Positions 10,491 through 18,948 of a stretch of 64,000 nucleotides of DNA are shown here, piece after piece; position 1 is the stretch's first letter, and the number at the start of each line of letters is the position of its first letter. The notes below the pieces were generated by a model. The model had not been told where the DNA came from and ran no database searches. It saw only the letters and a program-made list of their open reading frames with translations. Made by a program: the position numbers and the translations under genes. This DNA comes from an uncultured Lachnospiraceae bacterium (GTDB lineage: Bacteria > Bacillota > Clostridia > Lachnospirales > Lachnospiraceae), in contig CALWLK010000088.1 in NCBI GenBank assembly GCA_944381505.1, forward strand, positions 104,197 to 168,196, read 5' to 3'.

Positions 10491-11633
10491 ATGGCACAGA
10501 AAAGAGATTATTATGAGGTCTTGGGCGTTGACAAGAACGCCGACGACGCGGCAATAAAGAAGGCCTACAGAGCCCTTGCAAAGAAATATCACCCGGACGC
10601 CAATCCCGGAAACAAGGAGGCTGAGGAAAAGTTTAAGGAGGCCGGGGAGGCCTATGCGGTGCTCTCGGACCCCAAAAAGAGGGAGGCCTACGACCGCTAC
10701 GGACACGCAGCCTTTGACGCGAACTCGGCGGCGGGACAGGCCTCGGGCTTCGGCGGCTTCGATTTCGGAGGTATGGATTTTTCTGATATATTCTCGGATC
10801 TCTTCGGCTTCGGCGGCGGCAGGAGTTACGGCGGCTTCGGAGGTTTCGGCGGCGGATACGGCGGGGGACAGAGGATGCCTCAGAAGGGTGCCACTGTCCG
10901 CATAAATATGCGAATAACCTTCGAGGAGGCCATATTCGGCTGTGAGAAGGAGATAGAGCTCGCCTACAAGGATGAGTGTCCCGAGTGCGGCGGCACCGGA
11001 GCCAAGAAGGGTACCTCTCCCGTGACCTGCGACAGGTGTAAGGGCCGAGGCAAGATCACAAGGACCACTACCAGCCCCTTCTTCGGACAGGTGCAGAACG
11101 TAACCACCTGCCCTGACTGCGGTGGCACCGGAAAGGTCATCAAGGAGAAATGTCCTGAGTGCCGAGGCACAGGATATATACAGACCAAGAAGAGATTCAA
11201 GATAAATATCCCGGCAGGAATAGACAACGGACAGGCTGTAAGGCTTTCGGGAGCGGGAGAGCCCGGAGTAAACGGAGGCCCCAGAGGAGACCTTATGGTG
11301 GAAGTCACTGTATCGCCCCATCCTATATTTAAGAGACAGGGCACCAGCATCTTCTCCACAGTTCCTGTATCATTTGCAAAGATGGTGCTGGGAGGCCCCA
11401 TAAGGATAAAGACTGTGGACGGCATGGTGGAATACGAGGTAAAGCCCGGGACGCCTACCGACACCAAGGTAAGGCTCAAGGGAAAGGGCGTGCCCTCCGT
11501 CAACGCGAGAAACGTAAGGGGAGACCACTACGTCACTCTCGTGGTGGAGGTTCCTACAACCCTCACAAGGGAGCAGAAAAAAGCCCTTGAAAAGTATGCT
11601 CAGAGCTTGGGCGAGGATGTGAATAAGGCATAA
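10491..11633 (+). CDS. dnaJ: Chaperone protein DnaJ (Hsp40)
   Basis: 380 residues. The J domain (about 1-70) has the essential HPD in [11 protein letters not shown] Gly/Phe-rich linker follows (about 75-130). The zinc-binding region has four CxxCxGxG repeats: [24 protein letters not shown] and CPECRGTG. The C-terminal substrate-binding domains are complete. It stimulates DnaK ATPase and delivers clients. Last gene of the heat-shock operon; lgt follows 14 bp after its stop and may be read through. Confidence 0.98.
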   Translation: MAQKRDYYEVLGVDKNADDAAIKKAYRALAKKYHPDANPGNKEAEEKFKEAGEAYAVLSDPKKREAYDRYGHAAFDANSAAGQASGFGGFDFGGMDFSDIFSDLFGFGGGRSYGGFGGFGGGYGGGQRMPQKGATVRINMRITFEEAIFGCEKEIELAYKDECPECGGTGAKKGTSPVTCDRCKGRGKITRTTTSPFFGQVQNVTTCPDCGGTGKVIKEKCPECRGTGYIQTKKRFKINIPAGIDNGQAVRLSGAGEPGVNGGPRGDLMVEVTVSPHPIFKRQGTSIFSTVPVSFAKMVLGGPIRIKTVDGMVEYEVKPGTPTDTKVRLKGKGVPSVNARNVRGDHYVTLVVEVPTTLTREQKKALEKYAQSLGEDVNKA

Positions 11634-11647
11634 TATAAGGAGAAAAC

Positions 11648-12529
11648 ATGACCTACAACGGAGCTGACCTTATATTTCCAAATCTTGGAATAGTTATACA
11701 GGACCTTCCGAACCATATCACTGTGTTCGGCTACAGGATAGCCTTCTACGGGATAATCATAGGAATAGGAATGCTTCTGGGTATATGGGTGGCCTGCATT
11801 GATGCGAAGCGGAGAGGACAAGATCCCGATATATATATTGATTTTGCATTATATGCAATAATAATATCTGTCATAGGAGCCCGCATATACTATGTGGCCT
11901 TCGAGTGGGATTATTACAGCGCTCATCCTGCGGAGATAATAAATATCAGAAACGGGGGCCTGGCCATATACGGAGGCATAATTGCGGCCTTTGCCACAGC
12001 CTTTGTATATACGAGAATTAAGAAGCTCTCCTTTTTTTCCTTGGCGGATACGGGAGTGCTGGGACTTATAACAGGACAGATCCTGGGAAGATGGGGGAAT
12101 TTCTTTAACTGTGAGGCCTTCGGAGGCTATACCGACAACCTTTTTGCCATGCGCATAAAGGAATCGCTGGTGAATCCCTCCATGATATCCGAGGAGCTAA
12201 AGGCCCACCTGATAAATGACGGGGGCATAACCTACATACAGGTCCATCCCACCTTTCTGTATGAGTCGGTATGGAATCTGTGCGCCCTCATATTCCTTGT
12301 GTGGTTCGCATCCCGGAGGAAAAAGTGGAACGGACAGATAGCCGTGATGTACCTGCTTCTCTATGGAATCGGAAGATTTTTCATAGAAGGGCTAAGGACG
12401 GATCAGCTGTTGATACCGGGGACGGCAGTTGCCGTCTCACAGGCGCTCTCCGCAGTCCTTGTAATATTTGCTGCCGCAGTGCTTATTATGATGGGCAGAA
12501 GGACCAAAGGGAAACCTTATATAAAATGA
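11648..12529 (+). CDS. lgt: Prolipoprotein diacylglyceryl transferase
   Basis: 293 residues, multi-pass membrane enzyme. The signature GRWGNFFNCEAFG (about residues 154-166) and GRFFIEGLRTDQL (about 240-252) are present, and ARIYYV marks an earlier helix. Lgt transfers diacylglycerol from phosphatidylglycerol to the lipobox cysteine of prelipoproteins, such as the TlpA-like lipoprotein encoded at 5829. Ribosome site AAGGAG lies 6 bp before the ATG. The gene is followed by a terminator and then by the foreign island. Confidence 0.97.
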   Translation: MTYNGADLIFPNLGIVIQDLPNHITVFGYRIAFYGIIIGIGMLLGIWVACIDAKRRGQDPDIYIDFALYAIIISVIGARIYYVAFEWDYYSAHPAEIINIRNGGLAIYGGIIAAFATAFVYTRIKKLSFFSLADTGVLGLITGQILGRWGNFFNCEAFGGYTDNLFAMRIKESLVNPSMISEELKAHLINDGGITYIQVHPTFLYESVWNLCALIFLVWFASRRKKWNGQIAVMYLLLYGIGRFFIEGLRTDQLLIPGTAVAVSQALSAVLVIFAAAVLIMMGRRTKGKPYIK

Positions 12530-12546
12530 TTATGATAAATGTTGCC

Positions 12547-12569
12547 AAAACCTGATATAGCGAGGTTTT
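12547..12569 (+). terminator. Terminator after lgt
   Basis: AAAACCT (12547-12553) and AGGTTTT (12563-12569) form a perfect 7-bp stem, with the T-run contained in the 3' arm. It marks the last native-looking sequence before the island. Confidence 0.55.
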
Positions 12570-12646
12570 ACGCAAAACTAACTAAATTATAAGTTCATAT
12601 TTCTCTATGCAGTCCAACGCGGAAATGGCGTAAAGAAACCGGCTGA

Positions 12647-12822
12647 ATTGCAGATGGAGAAGAGCGTTACTACTTTGATAAAACACAAGATGAGCACGGC
12701 CTATACAAACGGGACGCGCTCATCTTTTTATATGGTCAAACAGTTTTGCACCTACTTGTCATCGTTGTTGGCGGTAGAAACTATCCGGTCGCCTTAAAAT
12801 ATCTCGATACTATTAGAGAAAA
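12647..12822 (+). pseudogene. Unidentified gene fragment at the island edge
   Basis: A frame runs with no start codon directly after a TGA at 12644 and reads plausible protein (for example DGEERYYFDKTQDEHG and YPVALKYLDTIRENY). It then runs into the antisense of the restriction-gene remnant. Base composition resembles the island rather than the host. I do not recognise the family. It contains an incidental or functional inverted repeat, AAGATGAGC (12687-12695) with GCTCATCTT (12718-12726), which could also act as a terminator. I read it as a truncated gene left by insertion or deletion. Confidence 0.35.
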
Positions 12823-13893
12823 TTACAATGCCCTGACCGTCTCCAAAAACTGTCCCATGCTCACCGCTCCATGCGGTAGATTTTCCTCATCTCGGAACAC
12901 CATGTAATAGCGGTACCGATTTCCCGCTGCATTCCGCCACGCCGCGCCCGGCTCAATCTTCTCGAGGCTGTCATCGTTTTTCAGGTGTTCGCCCTTGGTT
13001 TCGGCAAGGACGATTTTGCCGCTCTGTGTCATAATCATAATGTCCGGGTAGTGGTTGAAGTAGCCGTTAATGGCAAACCCATGCCGGGCAATATTCCGAT
13101 GCCACCATAGAACATTGGGAACGGCTGTCAGTCGCTTCACCAAATCCTGTTCCAGCGTGTTCATGTCCTCCTCGGCCTCATAGAGCGACCTTCCGTAAAT
13201 CGCTGTACTGTTTATAGGATGAATTGCCGATGGAAGACGGTAAGACGGTTCGCATACGATTTTGCCACGATCAAGCCAAGTGAAGAAAGTTTTTTGGTAG
13301 TGCTGCTCCAATAGGCTTTCGATTTTGGCGCGGATTTTTGCGGCAAAGCCCGGCGGGGCTTTTTCCATAGCGGCAAGCTGCTCCTTGCTCAACAGCACCT
13401 TATCCCCATCGGTAAACAGGGATTGCGGAATCACCTGGAAAAACTGCGGGATCAGCAGCCCATCTACACTCTCCTGATATTGAGGGATGATATGGAATGT
13501 GTTCATTTTGTCCCGCACCTCCCACGGCAGGGCGGCGGCAAACAAGTCGTTGTCCGCGCCGTGCACCGCCTGATTGTATGCGTCTCCCGCCTGCTGAGCC
13601 TCGGCAAGCATACTGTCCGCTTTCGGGGCGGATTCCGGCGAATTTTCGTTCTCTCTGCGCCGTTGCAGCTCTGCCCCGATGGATTTCCCGTCCGGTCCTG
13701 CAAAATCGTCCTGAGGGACTTTGCCCTGTGCTCGGCGGTATAGGGCAGGCGCAGGATGCGCCCCAAAATCTGTTCCACATCAACCTGACTGGTCTTGTTA
13801 GCAAGGGAAGCCGGAATATAGGCGAACAGGCAGTCCCAGCCCTCTTTCAGCGCGTTTACCGTGATAATATACCGCACCGGGCAACCCGGGGAC
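12823..13893 (-). pseudogene. Type III restriction enzyme Res subunit, C-terminal remnant, frameshifted
   Basis: Read leftward, the upstream part shows helicase C-terminal motifs: ITVNALKEGWDC (motif V-like) and VDVEQILGRILRLPY (motif VI). The frame then breaks between about 13738 and 13684, probably with a small deletion, and continues in another frame to the stop at 12823. That part (LPWEVRDKMNTFHII to QFLETVRAL) includes a DIMIMTQSGK then LAETKG segment that looks like the C-terminal PD-(D/E)xK nuclease. The helicase N-terminal motifs are missing: the sequence joins directly to a different gene at about 13893. It cannot encode a working restriction enzyme. Codon use (CGC, CGG, GCG) differs from the flanking genes. 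Confidence 0.75.
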
Positions 13894-14522
13894 AACAAGT
13901 CATATTTTTGCCCGATGCAGTAATCCTTTGGGAAAATATGATGAATGTCGATCTTCTCATTTGAGTATGTCGAGAAGTCCATCTCCGCGCCGGAAATAAA
14001 ATCACAGGCATGGTTCTTCAGAATCAACGCCATAATGCCCTTGTACGCCGCAGACTGTCTGGATTGTAAGCTTAGAAGGCGAGTTGGGTTGAAGTAGAAA
14101 TCAGTAACCGTTTTGGGAAGCTCACCGTTACTTGTAATCCATTTGATAACTTGCGTAATGTCATTGGCGTACCTTGTCTCGTTCGCCGAGCCGTACAATT
14201 CACCAAACACACCGCACCAATACCACTGCTTTACCATGTTCTTTGCAGTGGTCGTGTTAATCCGGTTTTCGTCCGTTAGCACTGTGCAGATGGCTGCAAG
14301 AGGAATAAGCTGTGTGCTATACGGAAGTTCGCGGCTGGAAAATACCCGCTCCTCTTGCAGCAATTTCGCTGCAGGAGAGAATCCTTTGCAAAGGTCGTCC
14401 GCATACTTTTGATAAGCTCTCAGACTTAAAGCCAATACATCCTTTTTTTACAGCTTACCGTTCCACCCGACCGGAACGATGAGAGCAGCGCAAGCGTCGT
14501 CAGGAAATCTTTGTATTTAGAA
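13894..14522 (-). pseudogene. DUF262/DUF1524 (GmrSD-like) nuclease, C-terminal remnant
   Basis: The leftward frame from about 14433 contains KYADDLCKGFSPAAKLL and the HNH-like IDIHHIFPKDYC of DUF1524 domains, which are found in GmrSD-type enzymes that cut modified phage DNA. Upstream sequence (KYKDFLTTLALLSSF) continues the same protein in a different frame, separated by a seven-T run at 14443-14449, so a one-base slip has broken it. The N-terminal DUF262 domain is absent, since the fragment abuts the AbiEii stump at about 14522. At the other end it fuses to the type III Res remnant after GQKYD. It is non-functional as it stands. Confidence 0.7.
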
Positions 14523-14622
14523 GCCGTTCGAACATATAGTTCTGCAAAATGACCTGCGCCGGGATATTTTTCTGCTTTGCGATGTTGCGGATTTTCGCTT
14601 TCAGGCTCATGGCATTGCTCAC
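14500..14622 (-). pseudogene. AbiEii-type toxin, N-terminal stump
   Basis: It starts with GTG overlapping the antitoxin stop by 4 bp (GTGA), the usual coupling of AbiEi-AbiEii pairs. The first ~33 codons (MSLKAKIRNIAKQKNI, then LQNYMFERL) match the N-terminus of AbiEii nucleotidyltransferase toxins. The frame then runs into foreign sequence and stops after 40 codons, before any nucleotidyltransferase motif. The toxin is therefore lost while the antitoxin remains. Confidence 0.7.
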
Positions 14623-15212
14623 AGTAGCACCTCCAAATATTGACGCAGAACGCCTGATACCCGCATCTGTCGGGCATACTCATTCAGTCGGTTCAAGTCC
14701 TTCTTTGGAACGGCGGCGTACTGCTTCAGTGCCGATAAAAATGTCTCCGTCCCGATCTTGTTGCGGCTACGGATCACATCGCAGATGGTGCGCTCCAAAT
14801 CGTAGCAGGGAACGAGATTCCCGGCGGGGGTTTGCAACAGTGTTTTGCCCAACCCAAACAGCTCCGGCTTGATGTAGTACACCTTGCACTCCGCTTTGAT
14901 GGCCGTAGACGGGATGCATCCGGATGGCGCGGTTACGGTATGCTCAAAGGGGGTGCGGTCGGAAATCTCGTGAAGGAACAGCGCCGTCTCGTGGGAAAAA
15001 ATAATTTTCTTTGACCGGCGGCTGATGGACAGCAACTCGTCCTGCATATCCTCCGGTAGAATATACTGTCCCCTGACGATACGGTGAATCTTTTCCGCCT
15101 TGCACAGCTTGTAGAGCATCGCTTTGGAAATGCCATGCTGCGCCGCTGTTTTCGTTTCAATGATACCGCCATTTGCATTTGCAATCGCGGCAAGTTCCGC
15201 AATATAGTCCAT
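14619..15212 (-). CDS. AbiEi-family antitoxin of a type IV toxin-antitoxin system (orphan)
   Basis: 197 residues from the ATG at 15212, preceded by a GAGGTGAG ribosome site; a TTG at 15233 is an upstream alternative. The N-terminus is a winged helix (IIETKTAAQHGISKAMLYKL) followed by the transcriptional-regulator-like AbiEi domain (HETALFLHEISDRTP, then CYDLERTICDVI). It ends with RQYLEVLL, so it is full length. AbiEi proteins repress their own operon and neutralise AbiEii, protecting against phage by abortive infection. The partner toxin is only a stump here. It has its own promoter. Codon use is island-like, indicating transfer. Confidence 0.88.
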   Translation of the reverse strand: MDYIAELAAIANANGGIIETKTAAQHGISKAMLYKLCKAEKIHRIVRGQYILPEDMQDELLSISRRSKKIIFSHETALFLHEISDRTPFEHTVTAPSGCIPSTAIKAECKVYYIKPELFGLGKTLLQTPAGNLVPCYDLERTICDVIRSRNKIGTETFLSALKQYAAVPKKDLNRLNEYARQMRVSGVLRQYLEVLL

Positions 15213-15242
15213 CCGCTCACCTCGTAGTAACAACTTGATAAT

Positions 15243-15271
15243 AGTATATCTAAAATTACGATGCTAGTCAA
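15243..15271 (-). promoter_or_regulatory. Promoter of the AbiEi gene
   Basis: On the minus strand, TTGACT (15266-15271) and TATACT (15243-15248) are separated by exactly 17 bp, about 30 bp before the start codon. Confidence 0.65.
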
Positions 15272-15312
15272 CGCTCGCCTTAGCAATATTCGGAGTCAAT
15301 AAAATTAACAGT

Positions 15313-15417
15313 ATGCTATGTTCTCCAAACTGTCCGTTCGTGCTTTTTGTTGGCGGCAAGAAATCGGTGAAGCACAAAGAGTTTGAACAGTACATCAGTC
15401 AGGTGCTCGTGATCTGA
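15313..15417 (+). other. Short open frame, possible gene fragment
   Basis: A 34-codon frame (MLCSPNCPFVLFVGGKK...) in the 403-base gap between the antitoxin and ychF. The frame is open back to 15268 and has no ribosome site. Its protein-like composition hints at a truncated gene end, but I cannot name it. Confidence 0.2.
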
Positions 15418-15447
15418 CATTGCATTTGAAAAATTCGCGGAGAAGCC

Positions 15448-15476
15448 TTGAGGAAAAGAGCACCATGCGCTATACT
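15448..15476 (+). promoter_or_regulatory. Candidate promoter of ychF
   Basis: TTGAGG (15448-15453), 17-bp spacer, TATACT (15471-15476). It lies 140 bp upstream of ychF, leaving a long leader in which I see no other element. Confidence 0.45.
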
Positions 15477-15615
15477 ATATAATCCGGTAGCATATGTTGA
15501 CATAACCCAATACAGTACAGGTCAATGCGTAACCGGAGTAAAAATGGCATGGCCGCCAAAACGCCAAAGTGCGAAAAACCATGTAAATATAACATTTAAG
15601 GAGATGTAGAGATAT

Positions 15616-16713
15616 ATGAAATTAGGAATCGTAGGTCTTCCCAATGTGGGAAAGTCCACCTTGTTCAATTCGATAACAAAGGCGGGGGCGGAATCTGCAA
15701 ACTATCCCTTCTGCACTATAGATCCCAATGTGGGGGTCGTGGCGGTGCCTGATGAGAGGCTTGATAAGCTGGCGGCTCTCTACAACTCGGAAAAGATCAC
15801 CCCGGCGGTGATAGAGTTCGTGGATATTGCGGGGCTCGTTAAGGGCGCGTCAAAGGGTGAGGGCCTCGGAAACCAGTTCCTCGGAAATATCAGAGAGTGC
15901 GACGCCATAGTCCACGTTGTGAGATGCTTTGAGGATGAGAATATAGTACATGTGGAGGGCTCCATAGACCCCATAAGAGACATAGAGACCATAAATCTCG
16001 AGCTCATATTTTCGGATCTTGAGCTCCTTGAGAAGCGCATCGGAAAGACGGCAAAGCTTGCCCACAACGACAAGGAAGCCAAGAAAGAGCTGGAGATATT
16101 GGAGAGGCTCAAGGCGAGACTTGAGGAGGGAAAGCCTGCGAGAGGACTTGAGCTTTCCGACGAGGATGAGGAGAAATTCGTAAACTCTCTGCAGCTTCTC
16201 ACATGGAAGCCCCTGATATTTGCGGCAAACGTCTCAGAGGAGGACCTCTCAGACGACGGAGCCTCAAATCCCTATGTGGCGAGGGTAAGGGAGTATGCAA
16301 AGGAAAACGGAGATGGGGTCTTCGTCATATCTGCAAGGATAGAGGAGGAGATATCAGAGCTCGACGATGACGAGAAGGCAGAGTATCTTGAAAGCCTTGG
16401 ACTCAAGGAGTCGGGACTCGACAAGCTTATAAAGGCAAGTTATGATCTCTTGGGACTCATGTCCTTCCTCACGGCAGGTGAGAAGGAGACCAGAGCTTGG
16501 ACCATAAAGAAGGGCACAAAGGCTCCGCAGGCTGCGGGAAAGATCCACTCGGATTTCGAGAGAGGCTTCATCCGCGCCGAGGTCATCAATTATCAGGAGC
16601 TTTTGGACTGCGGCTCTCTCGCGGCGGCAAAGGAAAAAGGCCTTGTGCGTCTGGAGGGCAAGGAATACGTTGTTCAGGATGGAGACACCATACTGTTCAG
16701 ATTCAATGTATGA
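15616..16713 (+). CDS. ychF: Redox-regulated ATPase YchF (Obg-family GTPase fold)
   Basis: 365 residues, full length. Walker A is GLPNVGKSTLFN; SANYPFCTIDPNVG, then VDIAGLVKGASKGEGLGNQFL form switch I and G3. FAANVSEED sits at the G4 position, where YchF differs from other Obg proteins and prefers ATP. The C-terminal TGS domain is present (TIKKGTKAPQAAGKIH). YchF binds ribosomes and influences translation and stress responses. It is a stand-alone gene with its own terminator; lgt and ychF may once have been closer neighbours, now split by the island. Confidence 0.96.
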   Translation: MKLGIVGLPNVGKSTLFNSITKAGAESANYPFCTIDPNVGVVAVPDERLDKLAALYNSEKITPAVIEFVDIAGLVKGASKGEGLGNQFLGNIRECDAIVHVVRCFEDENIVHVEGSIDPIRDIETINLELIFSDLELLEKRIGKTAKLAHNDKEAKKELEILERLKARLEEGKPARGLELSDEDEEKFVNSLQLLTWKPLIFAANVSEEDLSDDGASNPYVARVREYAKENGDGVFVISARIEEEISELDDDEKAEYLESLGLKESGLDKLIKASYDLLGLMSFLTAGEKETRAWTIKKGTKAPQAAGKIHSDFERGFIRAEVINYQELLDCGSLAAAKEKGLVRLEGKEYVVQDGDTILFRFNV

Positions 16714-16761
16714 TCAGATTTAACATAGAATAAAACATACGATAATATAATTATAATTATG

Positions 16762-16828
16762 AAAGCTCATGCTGTCATGCTATGAAAGAGGAGGCATACT
16801 CCCGCATACATGTCGGCGTGAGCTTTTT
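16762..16828 (+). terminator. Terminator after ychF
   Basis: AAAGCTCATGC (16762-16772) pairs with GCGTGAGCTTT (16816-16826, one wobble), and the T-run extends to 16828. The 43-base loop contains a repeated GCATAC. The remaining gap up to the mraZ promoter (16829-16955) is AT-rich with nothing else seen. Confidence 0.7.
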
Positions 16829-16955
16829 ACTTTAGTTTTTATGCTCAATTATTCTTGAAAAACTACATCTTGTGTCTCATCAGAATCCCCAGCACAATTC
16901 TGAAAAATTCTCACAAAATAATGAAATAAAACTTAATATTTTTCGCAGGGAAGTA

Positions 16956-16983
16956 TTGACTTTTACCCCTATTTGGTTAAAAA
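16956..16983 (+). promoter_or_regulatory. Candidate promoter of the mraZ (dcw) cluster
   Basis: TTGACT (16956-16961) with TAAAAA (16978-16983) at a 16-bp spacing. The -10 is weak, but it is the only candidate just upstream of the MraZ operator. Confidence 0.5.
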
Positions 16984-16991
16984 TAGATGCA

Positions 16992-17031
16992 TAAGTGGAG
17001 AAAAGTGTCAGTTTGTGGCAGGAAGTGGAAG
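16992..17031 (+). promoter_or_regulatory. MraZ operator: four GTG repeats in 10-bp phase
   Basis: GTG occurs at 16995, 17005, 17015 and 17025, each set in a similar 10-mer: TAAGTGGAGA, AAAGTGTCAG, TTTGTGGCAG, GAAGTGGAAG. MraZ rings bind several 10-bp-spaced repeats upstream of mraZ (AAAGTG-type in Mollicutes, TGGG-type in E. coli). The last repeat overlaps the mraZ ribosome site, so binding should repress the cluster. Confidence 0.8.
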
Positions 17032-17038
17032 ATATCTG

Positions 17039-17464
17039 ATGTATATAGGAGAGTACAACCACACAATAGATGCCAAAGGCAGATTGATAGTCCCCGCAAA
17101 ATTCAGAGAACAGCTTGGCGACAAGTTCGTTGTGACGAAGGGACTTGACGGCTGTCTTTCTGTCTATGACATGAATGCGTGGAACGTACTCGAGGAAAAG
17201 CTCAGTTCCCTTCCTATGACAAACCCCTCCGCCAGAAAGCTCTCCCGTTTTATGCTGGCAGGCGCCTCAGAGTGCGAGTTGGACAAGATGGGAAGGATAC
17301 TGATACCCCAGGTTTTGAGAAGCGCCGCAGATCTTGAGAAGGATGTGGTGCTGGTGGGAGTAGGCACCAAGATCGAGATCTGGGACAAGAACAAGTGGAC
17401 GGAAGCCAACTCCTATGATGATATGAGCGAGATCGCCGAGAGCTTGGAGGGATTCGGAATATAA
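17039..17464 (+). CDS. mraZ: Division/cell-wall cluster transcriptional regulator MraZ
   Basis: 141 residues from the ATG at 17039 ([15 protein letters not shown]), preceded by GGAAG 7 bp upstream; the longer frame from a TTG at 16973 runs through the operator and is not used. Two SpoVT-AbrB-like repeats are present, each with the DxxGR motif: [14 protein letters not shown] and [13 protein letters not shown]. MraZ autoregulates the dcw cluster. The stop TAA overlaps the rsmH ATG by one base. Confidence 0.95.
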   Translation: MYIGEYNHTIDAKGRLIVPAKFREQLGDKFVVTKGLDGCLSVYDMNAWNVLEEKLSSLPMTNPSARKLSRFMLAGASECELDKMGRILIPQVLRSAADLEKDVVLVGVGTKIEIWDKNKWTEANSYDDMSEIAESLEGFGI

Positions 17465-18396
17465 TGTTTAAACACAAGCCGGTCCTTCTTGAGGAAACCA
17501 TAGAAGGATTAAATATAAAGCCCTACGGCATATATGCCGACGGGACTCTCGGAGGAGGCGGGCATTCCTTTGAGATAGCCAAGCGCCTGACGGAGGGCGG
17601 CAGGCTTATAGGGATAGACAGAGACGAGGATGCGCTGAGAGCGGCTACAGAGAGGCTTTCTGAATTCTCCGACAGAGTGGAGACGGTCCGGGGGAACTAC
17701 GAGGACACGGCGGCAATACTTAAGAGCCTCGGAATAAAGGGCCTCGACGGTATGCTCCTTGATCTGGGAGTTTCCTCCTATCAATTTGACGAGGCAAAGA
17801 GAGGTTTTTCCTACAAGAAGGAAGCTCCCCTTGACATGAGGATGGACAGGAGAGAGAAGACCACCGCTGCGGATATAGTAAACGGATATCCGGAGGCTGA
17901 ACTCTACAGAATAATAAGAGACTACGGCGAGGACAGATTCGCTAAAAACATAGCGAAGCACATAGTAAACGAGAGAGAAAAAAAGCCCATAGAGACGACG
18001 ACAGAGCTGGCGGAGATCGTTAAGCACGCAATACCCGCAAAGCTCAGGGAGGGAGGAGGACACCCCGCAAAGAGGACCTTCCAAGCCATAAGGATAGAAC
18101 TCAACAGGGAGCTTGACATCCTGTCGGGATCTATTGACAGCCTGATAGACCTAATGAATCCCGGAGGGAGGCTTGCGATAATAACCTTCCACTCCCTTGA
18201 AGACAAGATAGTAAAGTCGGCTTTCAGGACTGCGGAAAACCCCTGTATCTGCCCTCCGGACTTTCCGGTCTGTGTTTGCGGCAGAAAATCTAAGGGCAGG
18301 GTGATCACAAGGAAACCTGTTACGAGCTCAGAGGAAGAACTCAAGGAGAACAACAGAGCGCACAGCGCAAAACTGAGGATTTTTGAAAAGGTATAG
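17464..18396 (+). CDS. rsmH: 16S rRNA (cytosine-1402-N4)-methyltransferase RsmH
   Basis: 310 residues. SAM-binding motif [11 protein letters not shown] near residue 22, then [25 protein letters not shown] and [12 protein letters not shown]. It methylates C1402 in the ribosomal decoding site. It is translationally coupled to mraZ (TAATG). Its C-terminus has the [13 protein letters not shown] cysteines typical of Firmicute members. Confidence 0.96.
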   Translation: MFKHKPVLLEETIEGLNIKPYGIYADGTLGGGGHSFEIAKRLTEGGRLIGIDRDEDALRAATERLSEFSDRVETVRGNYEDTAAILKSLGIKGLDGMLLDLGVSSYQFDEAKRGFSYKKEAPLDMRMDRREKTTAADIVNGYPEAELYRIIRDYGEDRFAKNIAKHIVNEREKKPIETTTELAEIVKHAIPAKLREGGGHPAKRTFQAIRIELNRELDILSGSIDSLIDLMNPGGRLAIITFHSLEDKIVKSAFRTAENPCICPPDFPVCVCGRKSKGRVITRKPVTSSEEELKENNRAHSAKLRIFEKV

Positions 18397-18411
18397 TTAA
18401 GGGTGGGGAGT

Positions 18412-18948
18412 ATGAGCGGCAAAAAGGCGGTTAATACCGGAAGACAGTCATCAGGTTCAGGACGGCAGACGAGAGGAAGAAACTCGGCTGCAGGTTTTTA
18501 CGTGGATGGAAACACTGTCAGAAAGACCGCGCCTCGCTCTGTACCCGCAGAGAGGACCGGAAATAAAAAAGACGCCGAGAGACTCCACAGAGAACAAAGA
18601 AGGATCGCCAGAAACCGTGAGAAGGCACTTGCCATGGATGTACCTTATCTTGTGGTGCTCACAGCGGCGGTACTCATGACCTTATATATTTGCTACAGCT
18701 ATCTTTGCCTTCAATCCTCCATCAGTGCACATATGGATAATGTTGAGCAGATGGAGACAAGGCTCGAGACCCTTAGAGCTGAAAATGACGCTTTGGAGTC
18801 GGGAATAAATACGAGCATTGACCTTAACTACGTGTATAACGTGGCCATAAATGAACTGGGAATGGTTCATGCGGGCAAGGACAGCATAATAAACTTTGAC
18901 AAAACAGAAAGCGAATATGTAAGGCAGTATGAGGACATCTCGGAATAA
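18412..18948 (+). CDS. ftsL: Cell division protein FtsL-like
   Basis: 178 residues from the ATG at 18412, with AAGGG 8 bp upstream; a GTG at 18403 is less likely. The first ~75 residues are basic and disordered, longer than usual for FtsL. One membrane helix (YLVVLTAAVLMTLYICYSYL) is followed by a short extracytoplasmic leucine-zipper-like coiled coil (VEQMETRLETLRAENDALES). Position between rsmH and the PBP gene is the standard ftsL place. FtsL with FtsB/DivIC and FtsQ activates septal peptidoglycan synthesis. Sequence identity alone would not name it; context does. Confidence 0.8.
   Translation: MSGKKAVNTGRQSSGSGRQTRGRNSAAGFYVDGNTVRKTAPRSVPAERTGNKKDAERLHREQRRIARNREKALAMDVPYLVVLTAAVLMTLYICYSYLCLQSSISAHMDNVEQMETRLETLRAENDALESGINTSIDLNYVYNVAINELGMVHAGKDSIINFDKTESEYVRQYEDISE

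Noticed and set aside
12687-12726. AAGATGAGC/GCTCATCTT hairpin as a dedicated terminator
   Set aside because: It falls inside a protein-like fragment, and the lgt terminator lies 120 bp upstream, so it may be coincidental. It is mentioned only within the fragment entry.
16973-17038. Longer mraZ starting at TTG 16973
   Set aside because: It would translate the operator repeats; the normal MraZ N-terminus and SD place the start at 17039.
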